Shown piece after piece: positions 7,208 to 14,591 of a stretch of DNA of 39,261 nt (its first letter is position 1; each line of letters begins with the position of its first letter). The stretch is from the IMG/VR virus record IMGVR_UViG_3300014839_000020, positions 1-39,261 of that record; one strand, written 5' to 3'. The notes below the pieces were generated by a model. That model was not told the origin of the DNA. It made no database searches and saw only the letters and a program-made list of their open reading frames with translations. Both the position numbers and the translations under genes were made by a program. Origin of the DNA: a virus.

Positions 7208-7564
7208 TCAATAGAAAAAGTTGATGTCATTCTCGCCCGCGCTTGCTGTGCCCGTAATGGCCCGGATTGAAACGCGCGTACCAGCGGAAACGGTTAAAGC
7301 GAACTCGCCGCCGCCGGGCGGAAGGATGAACAGACGGCTTTCGTTACCCGCGCTGCCTGTACCGATTTCCATCGTCTGTCCGCTCGAATCAAAAATGGTG
7401 AGCTTATAGACCGACGCGGGTAAAGACGAATAGAGTTCAACCCAAGACGACGTACCGACACTCGTAACCGTATAATCGGTCCGGGTGTTTACCGAATGCG
7501 AAACATCGGCGCGCGCAATGGCGGTAAAAACCAACAACATCAAAATAAAAAATAGGTGTTTCAT
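7208..7564 (-). CDS. Small exported protein, probable minor virion or surface protein
   Basis: 118 residues. MKHLFFILMLLVFTAIARA is a clear signal peptide with cleavage before DVSH. The mature part is all-beta: SSWVELYSSLPASVYKLTIFDSSGQTMEIGTG, then LFILPPGGGEF and AGTRVSIRAI, ending INFFY. This arrangement is seen in small phage structural or decoration proteins, though normally without a signal. It has no cysteine in the mature part. GAGGG precedes the ATG, and it is the first gene downstream of an intrinsic terminator, so it may have its own promoter or depend on readthrough. Confidence 0.6.
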   Translation of the reverse strand: MKHLFFILMLLVFTAIARADVSHSVNTRTDYTVTSVGTSSWVELYSSLPASVYKLTIFDSSGQTMEIGTGSAGNESRLFILPPGGGEFALTVSAGTRVSIRAITGTASAGENDINFFY

Positions 7565-7586
7565 TTTCTCGCCCTCTTAAAAGAAA

Positions 7587-7617
7587 GGCCGCGCAATCGG
7601 CTTGAAATTGCGCGGCC
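7587..7617 (-). terminator. Intrinsic terminator after the 7695-8138 gene
   Basis: GGCCGCGCAAT and ATTGCGCGGCC form a perfect 11-bp stem with a 9-base loop. On the minus strand it is followed at once by TTTCTTTT. It lies about 80 bases after the stop of the lysis-region gene and just before the start of the small exported protein, so it separates the lysis and baseplate genes from the last four genes. Confidence 0.85.
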
Positions 7618-7694
7618 CCTCGGTGTGATTGTGGTGCGCCGTTGTAGCGGGCGCGGAGTGGTAAACGATTGAACAAGCCTTGAGGAGTCCCACG

Positions 7695-8138
7695 TTACCC
7701 GATGGCCTTAACCGCCTGGATGATAATGGCCTTAACGGTTTCCTCGATCGGAACCGCGCCCGCCGGGCTCTTAGCCTCGATTTCGGCGAACAGTTTGCCG
7801 AGGAGTTTTTCGGCGTCGCACTTCACGAATGCGCCGCCCTCAATGCCCGCGTCACCCGGAACGGCTGCGGAAATCGAAATGGTCGCAATACCTTTTTCGA
7901 GCTTGAGGTCAACGTCGCCGACCGTACCCAACTTAACGTCTTTTTCCATGTTACTTTTGCCCTTTCTGAAGTACCGCCGGATCACCCAAGCCCCGATATT
8001 CTCGATCAGTTCCCAAGACGAATTGGCGGCGAGTTTTTTGGTCTTACCTAACCAATACTCCCATACCGAAAAACCTATTGCAATTGCGTTTTGTTTAATG
8101 AACGCCAGGACTGACAGCGACCAATGCGGTAAAGTCAA
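7695..8138 (-). CDS. Two-part lysis-region protein (holin-like N-terminus), TTG start
   Basis: 147 residues. The start is a TTG six bases after a perfect AAAGGAG that lies inside the upstream lysozyme gene; the 44-base overlap is therefore genuine. The N-terminal 60 residues contain a hydrophobic stretch and the phage-typical string EYWLGKTKKLAANSSWELIENI, followed by a basic patch RRYFRKGK. The C-terminal part from Met64 (MEKDVKLGTVGDVDLKLEKG) is acidic and Ala/Ile-rich. A second ATG at Met64 has AAAGGG upstream, so an 84-residue short form may also be made. A small membrane-active role beside the endolysin is plausible; not proven. Confidence 0.65.
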   Translation of the reverse strand: MTLPHWSLSVLAFIKQNAIAIGFSVWEYWLGKTKKLAANSSWELIENIGAWVIRRYFRKGKSNMEKDVKLGTVGDVDLKLEKGIATISISAAVPGDAGIEGGAFVKCDAEKLLGKLFAEIEAKSPAGAVPIEETVKAIIIQAVKAIG

Positions 8139-8691
8139 GCGAGACTCCTTTCGCTTCCAGCGTTTTTAGAATGGCAGCGGCACCGGGTCTTGACTCCTTT
8201 TTTGTGGGGTCAAACGTACCGTCAGCGACGAATAGCCCGGACGTGTACGCGTCGGTGTAATCCCATAGATACGGGGTATTTACCCCGCGTTTCTGGTATC
8301 CCCCACCATTGTAATACTCCATGAATTCGAGGCATCCGGCCAGGTCCCAGGCGGGCGGTTGCACTCGTCCGGTAAGCGCGTTGCAAGCTGAATCTATCCA
8401 GGTAAAGGGCGGCGCTCCTTTGGCGGGTCGGCCCGCCGGAATGTGTACCGTCCGGGCCGAGAGCGGATCGCCATTGTGTAAATGACACTTGAAATTTTGC
8501 CCGGATTCCCGAAAGTGAATGGCCGCGATGACGGGCCATGGAATCGAAACGAATTTCTCAACCGTACTATAGAAACACTGATTCGCGAGTGCGACCCGGC
8601 AAACCGAATCGAGTTCTTTCAGTTTGCGCGGGTCATCGGTTAGACGGCAAGAGGCGTATAGATTCGAGTAATCGCTTGGCGTCATCGACAT
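8095..8691 (-). CDS. Endolysin / lysozyme-like peptidoglycan hydrolase
   Basis: 198 residues from the ATG with AAAGGA eight bases upstream; earlier in-frame starts would extend deep into the previous gene. The central segment WPVIAAIHFRESGQNFKCHLHNGDPL carries a Glu in the place of a lysozyme or transglycosylase catalytic residue, followed by FTWIDSACNAL, and EYYNGGGYQKRGVNTPYLW, a signature of goose-type or SLT-like phage lysozymes. It would cleave cell-wall glycan at lysis. There is no signal peptide, so a holin is needed; small membrane proteins on both sides could serve. Confidence 0.8.
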   Translation of the reverse strand: MSMTPSDYSNLYASCRLTDDPRKLKELDSVCRVALANQCFYSTVEKFVSIPWPVIAAIHFRESGQNFKCHLHNGDPLSARTVHIPAGRPAKGAPPFTWIDSACNALTGRVQPPAWDLAGCLEFMEYYNGGGYQKRGVNTPYLWDYTDAYTSGLFVADGTFDPTKKESRPGAAAILKTLEAKGVSLDFTALVAVSPGVH

Positions 8692-8908
8692 GCGGCGTGT
8701 CCTTTCCGGCGGCGAATGCCTCGACCCCAACGGATGGTATGACATTCTCGGCGCGATATGCAGGGATGCCGAGTTTTTCTTCGATCCGTTGAAGCCGGAA
8801 GTTTACGGCGGCGACCCAAAACGATCCCACGACCGTTACGGAAATCATAACGCCGAAACCTGCAAGAGCCCATCCGATAGGCATAACCGTCTTTTCATCT
8901 ATTTTCAT
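8633..8908 (-). CDS. Small membrane protein of the lysis cassette (holin/antiholin candidate)
   Basis: 91 residues. After a short N-terminus (MKIDEKTVMP) comes one membrane segment, IGWALAGFGVMISVTVVGSFWVAAV, then NFRLQRIEEKLGIP, which looks like a short coiled coil, and a hydrophilic tail. Arrangement and position immediately before the endolysin, with a 59-base overlap, suggest a holin or spanin-type function. The family of similar small phage proteins is not functionally assigned as far as I know. Confidence 0.7.
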   Translation of the reverse strand: MKIDEKTVMPIGWALAGFGVMISVTVVGSFWVAAVNFRLQRIEEKLGIPAYRAENVIPSVGVEAFAAGKDTPHVDDAKRLLESIRLLPSNR

Positions 8909-8914
8909 AACTCA

Positions 8915-8974
8915 CTAACCCCGATACATCAGAATCAAAACCATCGCGATTCCGACGAGGAAAATAAGGCGCAC
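8915..8974 (-). CDS. Possible 19-residue membrane peptide
   Basis: A GTG start two bases after the previous stop gives MRLIFLVGIAMVLILMYRG and a TAG stop that lies just before the holin-candidate gene. It is almost entirely hydrophobic, and it fills the only gap between two genes in the lysis cassette. The Shine-Dalgarno is weak. It may be a real micro-protein of the membrane or chance. Confidence 0.25.
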   Translation of the reverse strand: MRLIFLVGIAMVLILMYRG

Positions 8975-8975
8975 G

Positions 8976-10070
8976 TTAGTTCACTTTCTTAAATCTCCAA
9001 CCTCCTGTGCGGGACATGATTGAGCCACTATTATTAAACGCCGCGCCAGTTGAAGACGTCAGCCCAAAAAGAAAATGAATTTGTTGTGCCCCGGTCGTGG
9101 TCGCTGTCATGAATCCGCAAATTTCGTAATTCGCGGGCTGGTTTACAACGGTGTACCACGCTTTTGCGCCGCCCATTGTATTGTTGTTCGTATCTTGTAA
9201 TTCGTAATTGACGTAAGTATTTATTGCCGTCGGGTAACCGATAGCGTCGACACATGCCTCGAATGAGTCACCAGCCACGGCGTTGAAAGCGAGATTAACA
9301 CCATGTGGATCGGTGCCGGTAAACGTAACTGATCCGGCGTTCACGTTGAGTGTTGGGACGAGTTCGCAGCTCGCGCCCCATCCTGAGCCCCCCATGTCAT
9401 ACATGGTGTTGGCTGTCCATGTCCCGCTTGAAACGCTGCAACTTGTCCACCAACCTTGATATATAACTGGAATTTTCTGCGCGGGCACGGGCACGACCAA
9501 AGAGGGTGACGCCCAATTCGGATTGCTCCAAATTGCCGTCAGTGCCCCTAAGAGGCGAACCGGGCGAGAAGTATGAACACTCGTACACCAAAGTTTGGTG
9601 CGGTCGGTGTCCGCACTTCCGGTCAAGGCAGAGGCAGATTGCACGACTTGTTCGTCGAACTGAGAAGCAGATAGGCAGATTTCCGAAGTCGTGTCGGAAA
9701 TCAGATAAACGTACAACTTGGTTGCCGCCGAGGCCGTCGCTCCGATCGAGTCCGCCGCCGCGAGTGTGATTGAATTCGCCGCCGTGAAATCTTTTATGGT
9801 TGCCGCTCCGCTTGTGGCCGTCGCGCTTCGGAAGCGAGCCCGAACCGTTCCCGAGCCCGTGGTCGGGGCCGAGCTGCCGTCGGCTTGGACGAGGCTTACA
9901 ACAAGCGTGTTTGACGACGCGGTTGCCGAAATTCCGGCGTTATACAAGCCGAGAGAATCGGCGGCACTAGCCGCAAGTTTTGGTGCGGTAATGCCGCCGT
10001 CAGGCACGACGTAACTTGCATTCGCGGTCAACGAGAAAACAAAAGCTAAAAGTACGCATAGATTTTTCAT
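8976..10070 (-). CDS. Fibre-like protein with Sec signal peptide
   Basis: 364 residues. MKNLCVLLAFVFSLTANA is a signal peptide with A-N-A cleavage before SYVVPDGGITAPKLA, a start typical of tail-fibre proteins (DGGIT..KLA). The middle is Ser/Ala/Thr-rich beta repeat; the C-terminal 160 residues (from YQGWWTSCSVSSGTW) look like a compact beta-sandwich carbohydrate-binding type domain. Six cysteines in the mature part. AAGGAG precedes the ATG. It lies directly upstream of the lysis cassette and downstream of a cytoplasmic-type fibre. Likely a receptor-binding or surface adhesin; route to the virion is unclear because of the signal. Confidence 0.7.
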   Translation of the reverse strand: MKNLCVLLAFVFSLTANASYVVPDGGITAPKLAASAADSLGLYNAGISATASSNTLVVSLVQADGSSAPTTGSGTVRARFRSATATSGAATIKDFTAANSITLAAADSIGATASAATKLYVYLISDTTSEICLSASQFDEQVVQSASALTGSADTDRTKLWCTSVHTSRPVRLLGALTAIWSNPNWASPSLVVPVPAQKIPVIYQGWWTSCSVSSGTWTANTMYDMGGSGWGASCELVPTLNVNAGSVTFTGTDPHGVNLAFNAVAGDSFEACVDAIGYPTAINTYVNYELQDTNNNTMGGAKAWYTVVNQPANYEICGFMTATTTGAQQIHFLFGLTSSTGAAFNNSGSIMSRTGGWRFKKVN

Positions 10071-10083
10071 GACGAATTTCTCC

Positions 10084-10749
10084 TTAGATTACATCCCATA
10101 CAGAAGTTGCCCCGCGAACGTCTACAGCTTCGCCAGGGTTGTTAAGCTCAAATGTGTTTGCAAAGTCGATGAGTTCGGAACCGTTTCCGGCGACAATAAC
10201 CGGATTGAGCGAGCTATCGACCTTTTTTATTTTGATGTCTTTACCGAACGCGGTTGCAATCGCGGGCAAAGTCACGGCAACCGGCCCGGCGGTCGCGTCA
10301 ACCCTAATCATGTCGTCATTCAAAGTTGCCGCTCCGCTCGCCGTAATTGTTCTCGAAGCTGCGCCCCAAATCCGCCATTTCGTTACGTCTGTGACCGGAT
10401 TGCCGGTGTTGTTGTCTGCAATCGAAATATAGAGAATGCCGCCCGCCAGCGCAAAGTTGTTGGTGTAATAGGTCGTTCCGGCGTCGTATTCGGGGATGCC
10501 GGATTGCATGAGGTAAGCCAACTGATAGGCGACGACGAAACAAAAAGCGTTCATGTCTTCGATTGCCGGGCTATTGCTACCAAGGATTGCGCCGAACCAG
10601 CCATCAAGCCAATTCGACAGCGATTGCGCAAGCGTCGGATCAGTCGTAAAAGTCGGACTTCCGGCGGCGAGACTTCCGAAAATGCCAATCTGATTCGCCG
10701 CCGCGTTTGATCCGAAAATTTTCTGCGTTACTCTTGCTAAACGTCCCAT
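10084..10749 (-). CDS. Tail fibre protein (no signal peptide)
   Basis: 221 residues. The N-terminal half (GRLARVTQKIFGS, then NWLDGWFGAILGSNSPAIEDMNA and YLMQSGIPEYDAG) is a widespread tail-fibre or tail-attachment segment. The C-terminal 90 residues (IRVDATAGPVAVTLPA ... VDSSLNPVIVAGNGSELIDFANTF) form a domain shared with the exported 158-residue protein encoded two genes upstream. AAAGGGG precedes the ATG. It follows the DUF2612 gene, so it probably attaches at the baseplate. It contrasts with its neighbours by lacking an export signal. Confidence 0.8.
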   Translation of the reverse strand: MGRLARVTQKIFGSNAAANQIGIFGSLAAGSPTFTTDPTLAQSLSNWLDGWFGAILGSNSPAIEDMNAFCFVVAYQLAYLMQSGIPEYDAGTTYYTNNFALAGGILYISIADNNTGNPVTDVTKWRIWGAASRTITASGAATLNDDMIRVDATAGPVAVTLPAIATAFGKDIKIKKVDSSLNPVIVAGNGSELIDFANTFELNNPGEAVDVRGATSVWDVI

Positions 10750-10768
10750 GTGAACCCCTTTTGTTTCT

Positions 10769-11392
10769 TTACCCTAACTTGTCCGCATACGTCAGCCAAT
10801 GCCAATGCATCTGATACGCGGCATAGCTGTTGAACGGCGTTACGTTGAAGCCCGGCAAATCGTAAGTACGGAATCCGAAAAAAGTCGTAATCGCTGGCGC
10901 GTAAATAATCGAGCTGAGTTGCACGCCCATTGGCTTCGGTAATAGCCCCTCGGTTAAAAACAACTGCGCAAGATTCGAGCTAATATAATCGGCGTTGATG
11001 ATGAAATCCATTTGCATGTTCTTTTTGTCGAACACCAAAATGACACCGAGGAAATAGATTGCGAGCAATGCTTGAATCGCTGCAAGCGAACTGCCCGAAT
11101 TGTTTCGGATGATAGCGAGCTTAATCAGTTCTCGGAACTCATCGTCGCCAAGAGTAATTGGCCCCGTGAATCCCGTACCTGATCGGGTCACGCCCGCGTA
11201 CTTACCGACAACGTCGAGCTGAACGCCGACGGCGGACGCAACCGAAAAAGCGTCTTGAACCGTAAGCGGTAAGTTGTCCATAAGGAAAGGTTTCACGACC
11301 GTCTGGATCGTTGCGTATGCTTTCGGCTTTCCGCGATATTGCAGAATGAGGAGGTTCGCGTAATAGTCGATGATATCTTGAAGCGACATCAT
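10769..11392 (-). CDS. DUF2612 baseplate-peripheral protein
   Basis: 207 residues. The features YANLLILQYRGKPKAYATIQ, VGVQLDVVGKYAGVTRSG and LGDDEFRELIKLAIIRNNSGSS match phage DUF2612 proteins, which follow baseplate J in many myoviruses and occupy the place of the gpI-type baseplate protein linking to fibres. The start ATG overlaps the stop of baseplate J (ATGATG). It probably sits at the baseplate rim and connects the J protein to the tail fibre encoded next. Confidence 0.8.
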   Translation of the reverse strand: MMSLQDIIDYYANLLILQYRGKPKAYATIQTVVKPFLMDNLPLTVQDAFSVASAVGVQLDVVGKYAGVTRSGTGFTGPITLGDDEFRELIKLAIIRNNSGSSLAAIQALLAIYFLGVILVFDKKNMQMDFIINADYISSNLAQLFLTEGLLPKPMGVQLSSIIYAPAITTFFGFRTYDLPGFNVTPFNSYAAYQMHWHWLTYADKLG

Positions 11393-12774
11393 GTCACCGT
11401 AACCGTCGCTTGCGCGACGTTCCCGACTGCATCCGTTACTTGCACAACGTCTGTACCCGGACCCGCCGACGTGTAAACGCCCGTGGACGGGTTAACTGAT
11501 CCCGCGCCCGAGGCCATCGAGTACACATACGGCGCGAGGCCGTTAGAGGCGGTAAAGGAAACATTCTGTCCGCTTCCGACAACTGCCGTTTTGAATGGTG
11601 AGATTCCAACCGAATAGGTCGCAACGACGTTGAATTGATTTTTCTTTGACGACGGTGATAGAGAATTCTTGTATGTTCCGAGCTGCGTAAGGGAAAACCC
11701 GGCCCCCGTCACCAAGCAATTCGGATCAATGGCTTGAATCAAAGTTGCAAGCGCGTTGATGTTGACCTCTTCATTGACCCCATAAATCGTGGGCAAGCCC
11801 GCAAGAATCGCCGAAAGATTGGGCGGCGTAACACCGTCGAGCGAGGACGCCGAAAACTTCACATAGAGATTTTCAGAGGCGACAATATCCCAATTGACGA
11901 TAAATGGGCTTCCATCGGCTTGCGTGATAATAGCGGACTGTGCGCCCTTCATTCCGCAACCGGCGTTACGCTTGAGGTAAATCGCGTTGGCGACTGCATT
12001 CGGATCAAACGTACCCGCGACAATAACCCAAATCGAATGACCGGGTACGCCGTTTAAGTCGGTCGTTCCGGTGTTGTTCTCGTATACGAAAGCGGACGTG
12101 ACGCCGTTGATGTTGCGAAGTGCCGCGAGAAGCCCGGCCAAGAATCCTTGCGAGGCGAGAGATACGGATTTTTGACGGCGGATTTTGAGTGCGGCGTCGG
12201 TTTCCTCGTTGAGCCCGGACGAAGTATACGTCGTTGGGTTATTGATGGACGAAACGCCGAGAACAATTGACACCGGAACGGTAATGGTGTTGACCGTCGT
12301 AAGAACAGCGCCCGGATTCGCGGCGCGAAATGCGTAAACGTAGGTGCCCGGACCCGCCGGACTTTGAGTCGCGATAAGGCGCCATTTATTGCCCGCGTTG
12401 TCGGCAACCGTATAGGCATCGGATTCGACCGAAACGGTGTCAAGACCGGGAAGCGTTAGCGCCCGATCAGCGACAATCGTCACGTTCGTAATCGTGTAAG
12501 TACCGGCGAGCCGTTGAATTCCGTTGAACGCAACTCGGCTATCGAGCACGACACCGAACGCTCGATCGGGGTCCATACTGTTATAGATTTCAGCGAGCAA
12601 GTCCTGTTCGTCCAAGATGGCCTGAATCATAATATTCATCCATTGGCCGTCAGGGGAACTTTGGCTTAGGTCGATGTCGGACCCGTAAATTGCTTGGAGC
12701 TGCGCCACGAAATAAGCGACCAACTCGTCATAGGTTGCCGTCGTAAGGCCGCTTGCGGTGAGTGCGTTTGACAT
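11389..12774 (-). CDS. Baseplate J-like protein with C-terminal Ig-like domain
   Basis: 461 residues. The N-terminus (YDELVAYFVAQLQAIYGSDIDLSQSSPDGQW, then LLAEIYNSMDPDRAFGVVLDSRVAFNGIQRLAGT) and the central EETDAALKIRRQKSVSLASQGFLAGLLAAL are typical of the baseplate J family, the wedge component that triggers sheath contraction. The last 85 residues (NVSFTASNGLAPYVYSMASG ... VQVTDAVGNVAQATVTVT) form an immunoglobulin-like domain, related to those at the N-termini of two other virion proteins here. AAAGGGG lies before the ATG. Confidence 0.92.
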   Translation of the reverse strand: MSNALTASGLTTATYDELVAYFVAQLQAIYGSDIDLSQSSPDGQWMNIMIQAILDEQDLLAEIYNSMDPDRAFGVVLDSRVAFNGIQRLAGTYTITNVTIVADRALTLPGLDTVSVESDAYTVADNAGNKWRLIATQSPAGPGTYVYAFRAANPGAVLTTVNTITVPVSIVLGVSSINNPTTYTSSGLNEETDAALKIRRQKSVSLASQGFLAGLLAALRNINGVTSAFVYENNTGTTDLNGVPGHSIWVIVAGTFDPNAVANAIYLKRNAGCGMKGAQSAIITQADGSPFIVNWDIVASENLYVKFSASSLDGVTPPNLSAILAGLPTIYGVNEEVNINALATLIQAIDPNCLVTGAGFSLTQLGTYKNSLSPSSKKNQFNVVATYSVGISPFKTAVVGSGQNVSFTASNGLAPYVYSMASGAGSVNPSTGVYTSAGPGTDVVQVTDAVGNVAQATVTVT

Positions 12775-12783
12775 AGTGCCCCT

Positions 12784-13260
12784 TTACAGAATATCCCAAT
12801 TCGTCCCGTTACAATAAATCTGCAACGTGTCGCCTGGATTTACCAGTAAAAATGTGTTTGCCAAGTCGATCAGCTCCGAGGAATTCCCTTTAATCGTGAC
12901 CGCGTTCGCGCTTGAATCAACTTTTTTAACGTAAAGCGTGGTGCCGGATGACGATGCAGCGGCGGGCAAAGTAATTTGAAATGTCCCGCCTGTTGCGTCG
13001 CAACGAATGATTCCGTCAGAAGTTGTCGCCGTATAGTTTGCTGTTTTTGTTACTGCGGTCAAGGCAACTGCCGAAGGCGCCGAAAATGAAGCGCCGCCGG
13101 AGCCGTCGGCTTTTAGTACATACCCGGATGACGCCGCGCCCGAGTTAATTTTTGTAGCCGCGATTGTTTTGGGCACATGATATTTACCATCAATTTCTGC
13201 GGCGAAAACCGACCCGGTCAAAGCCCCAATCAGTACGCCCACCAAAAGAAGATTTCGCAT
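12784..13260 (-). CDS. Exported fibre-tip-like protein with Sec signal
   Basis: 158 residues. MRNLLLVGVLIGALTGSVFA is a signal peptide, cleaved before AEIDGKYHVP. KINSGAASSGYVLKADGSGG is fibre-like. The C-terminal domain (IRCDATGGTFQITLPAA ... VDSSANAVTIKGNSSELIDLANTF ... NWDIL) is clearly paralogous to the end of the cytoplasmic-type fibre at 10084-10749. Two cysteines in the mature part. AGAGGAAA precedes the ATG. It is located just upstream of baseplate J, inside the baseplate operon. Confidence 0.7.
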   Translation of the reverse strand: MRNLLLVGVLIGALTGSVFAAEIDGKYHVPKTIAATKINSGAASSGYVLKADGSGGASFSAPSAVALTAVTKTANYTATTSDGIIRCDATGGTFQITLPAAASSSGTTLYVKKVDSSANAVTIKGNSSELIDLANTFLLVNPGDTLQIYCNGTNWDIL

Positions 13261-13296
13261 AAAATGTTTCCTCTCTGTGCGATCAGTTTCCCTAGA

Positions 13297-13325
13297 GAAG
13301 CCGCGAAATGCTCATTCGTGGCTTC
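13297..13325 (-). other. Intergenic hairpin between two exported-protein genes
   Basis: GAAGCCGCGAA and TTCGTGGCTTC form an 11-bp stem with one G-U pair and the loop ATGCTCA. There is no T-run after it on either strand, so it is not a standard terminator. It may act as an mRNA stability or processing element between two fibre-like genes. Confidence 0.5.
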
Positions 13326-13338
13326 AAACGAAAACAGA

Positions 13339-14112
13339 TTAATAAACACACTTTGCGTACAGGACGTTGCTCGCTGCAAGTGGGGTTGCCCCGGCAGTTG
13401 CCAGGTCGCCCGCGAACGTCACGCGAGTTTTGGAGCTTACGACCGAAACCGTAAAATCCACATCCTCGATAACATAACCAAGACCGCCCACGGCCAAATG
13501 CAAGCTGTTGGCTTTGCATTGCTGGCTAAGATCAACATACTGAGCGGTGATGTCGCCAGTAACCAGGGTAATGGCTTGTTTTAGATAGCTCACGGCGGCG
13601 GGAACGGCGGCGTCAACATAAGCAGTCGTCGCAAGTTTTGTGCTGTTGTCGGCGGGCGACTGAGTCGTCGCGGTCGTGCCGTTCGGCAGGGCGGGCGTAC
13701 CGGACAGGTTTGCCGCCGTTCCGCTTGTGCTCTGATTCAGGGTCGGGACATCGCCCGCCTGAATCGCGGCCACGCTGCAATGAGTACCATTACAGCGGAT
13801 ATAATCACCCGACGTTACCGCTCCTGCAATGGCGTCAAGCGCGGCTTGCTGAGTCGTTGCGCCTGTGCCGCCTTGCCCGATAGACAGCGCGGTTGTCAGC
13901 CCCGACAAAGAGGTAATGTCGGAGTTCGCGCCGCTTGCGGCCTTTCCGCCGAGGGCAGTATACACGGCACCATTTGTCGGCGCGTGCGTGCTATCGCCGC
14001 TCGTAATCGTTCCGTTTAAGAGCTGTTGCAAGTACGTTCCGCTGATTTGCGCGCCATACGCAAGGCTCGTCACCAAAAGAATGCTCAGAATCCAAAGATA
14101 TGACCGTTTCAT
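13339..14112 (-). CDS. Exported fibre-like protein with Sec signal
   Basis: 257 residues from the ATG preceded by AAGGAGGTAACGACA, the strongest Shine-Dalgarno of the region; the frame's earlier start is not needed. MKRSYLWILSILLVTSLAYG is a signal peptide with cleavage before AQISG. The motifs SIGQGGTGATTQQAALDAI and TQSPADNSTKLATTAYVD are standard lambda Stf-like tail-fibre repeats. Four cysteines in the mature part (RCNGTHC, QQCK, AKC). It sits between the gp25-like and baseplate J genes. A fibre with unmistakable tail-fibre repeats plus a signal peptide makes accidental misassignment of the export signal unlikely. Confidence 0.75.
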   Translation of the reverse strand: MKRSYLWILSILLVTSLAYGAQISGTYLQQLLNGTITSGDSTHAPTNGAVYTALGGKAASGANSDITSLSGLTTALSIGQGGTGATTQQAALDAIAGAVTSGDYIRCNGTHCSVAAIQAGDVPTLNQSTSGTAANLSGTPALPNGTTATTQSPADNSTKLATTAYVDAAVPAAVSYLKQAITLVTGDITAQYVDLSQQCKANSLHLAVGGLGYVIEDVDFTVSVVSSKTRVTFAGDLATAGATPLAASNVLYAKCVY

Positions 14113-14126
14113 TGTCGTTACCTCCT

Positions 14127-14591
14127 TCAAGGTAGTACCATAATTCGGTATTCAGTCCCGAGACTGATACCTGTTAGTGGGTTTAAGTCCCCGTCGAGTC
14201 TCAACCCGTCCCATCGGAGCTGATTACCCACAACGCGATAGTCCGCCGGATGATTTGGCGGGTTATTCGTAGTTCCATAAATTTGCGGTGCGCCCGTATT
14301 CAAATCAAAAACGACTTTCGTCGGAGTCGATGGGACGAACCCGAGCGAGATATATTTATTGATGAGGTCCGAGGCTTGAACCACACCATAGAGAGGAGCG
14401 GGCGGGACGTTTGGCAAACTGAAAATGTCTTGCAGCTTGAGCCGCTTTGTCACGTTGTTGACCGAATCGACATAAGGAAATGAATCGTTGATGTTGGTGG
14501 CCGGGGCCGAACCGAGCGGCAAGTCGCCTATCTTTACGTCAGCCGCGAGACAGGTACTTGCGAGTAGAATCAGCAAAATGTATTTCATCAT
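14127..14591 (-). CDS. Exported small fibre-like protein with Sec signal
   Basis: 154 residues. MMKYILLILLASTCLA is a short signal peptide with cleavage before ADVKIG. The segment KIGDLPLGSAPATNINDSFPYVDSVNNVTKRLKLQDIF is the type found at the N-termini of small phage fibre or adhesin proteins. The C-terminal part (VVGNQLRWDGLRLDGDLNPLTGISLGTEYRIMVLP) is beta-type. Its start overlaps the stop of the gp25-like gene (TGATG), so it is translated coupled to a baseplate component. No cysteine remains after cleavage. Confidence 0.7.
   Translation of the reverse strand: MMKYILLILLASTCLAADVKIGDLPLGSAPATNINDSFPYVDSVNNVTKRLKLQDIFSLPNVPPAPLYGVVQASDLINKYISLGFVPSTPTKVVFDLNTGAPQIYGTTNNPPNHPADYRVVGNQLRWDGLRLDGDLNPLTGISLGTEYRIMVLP

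Noticed and set aside
13297-13325. Intrinsic terminator between fibre genes
   Set aside because: No T-run follows the hairpin on either strand, so it was recorded only as a hairpin.
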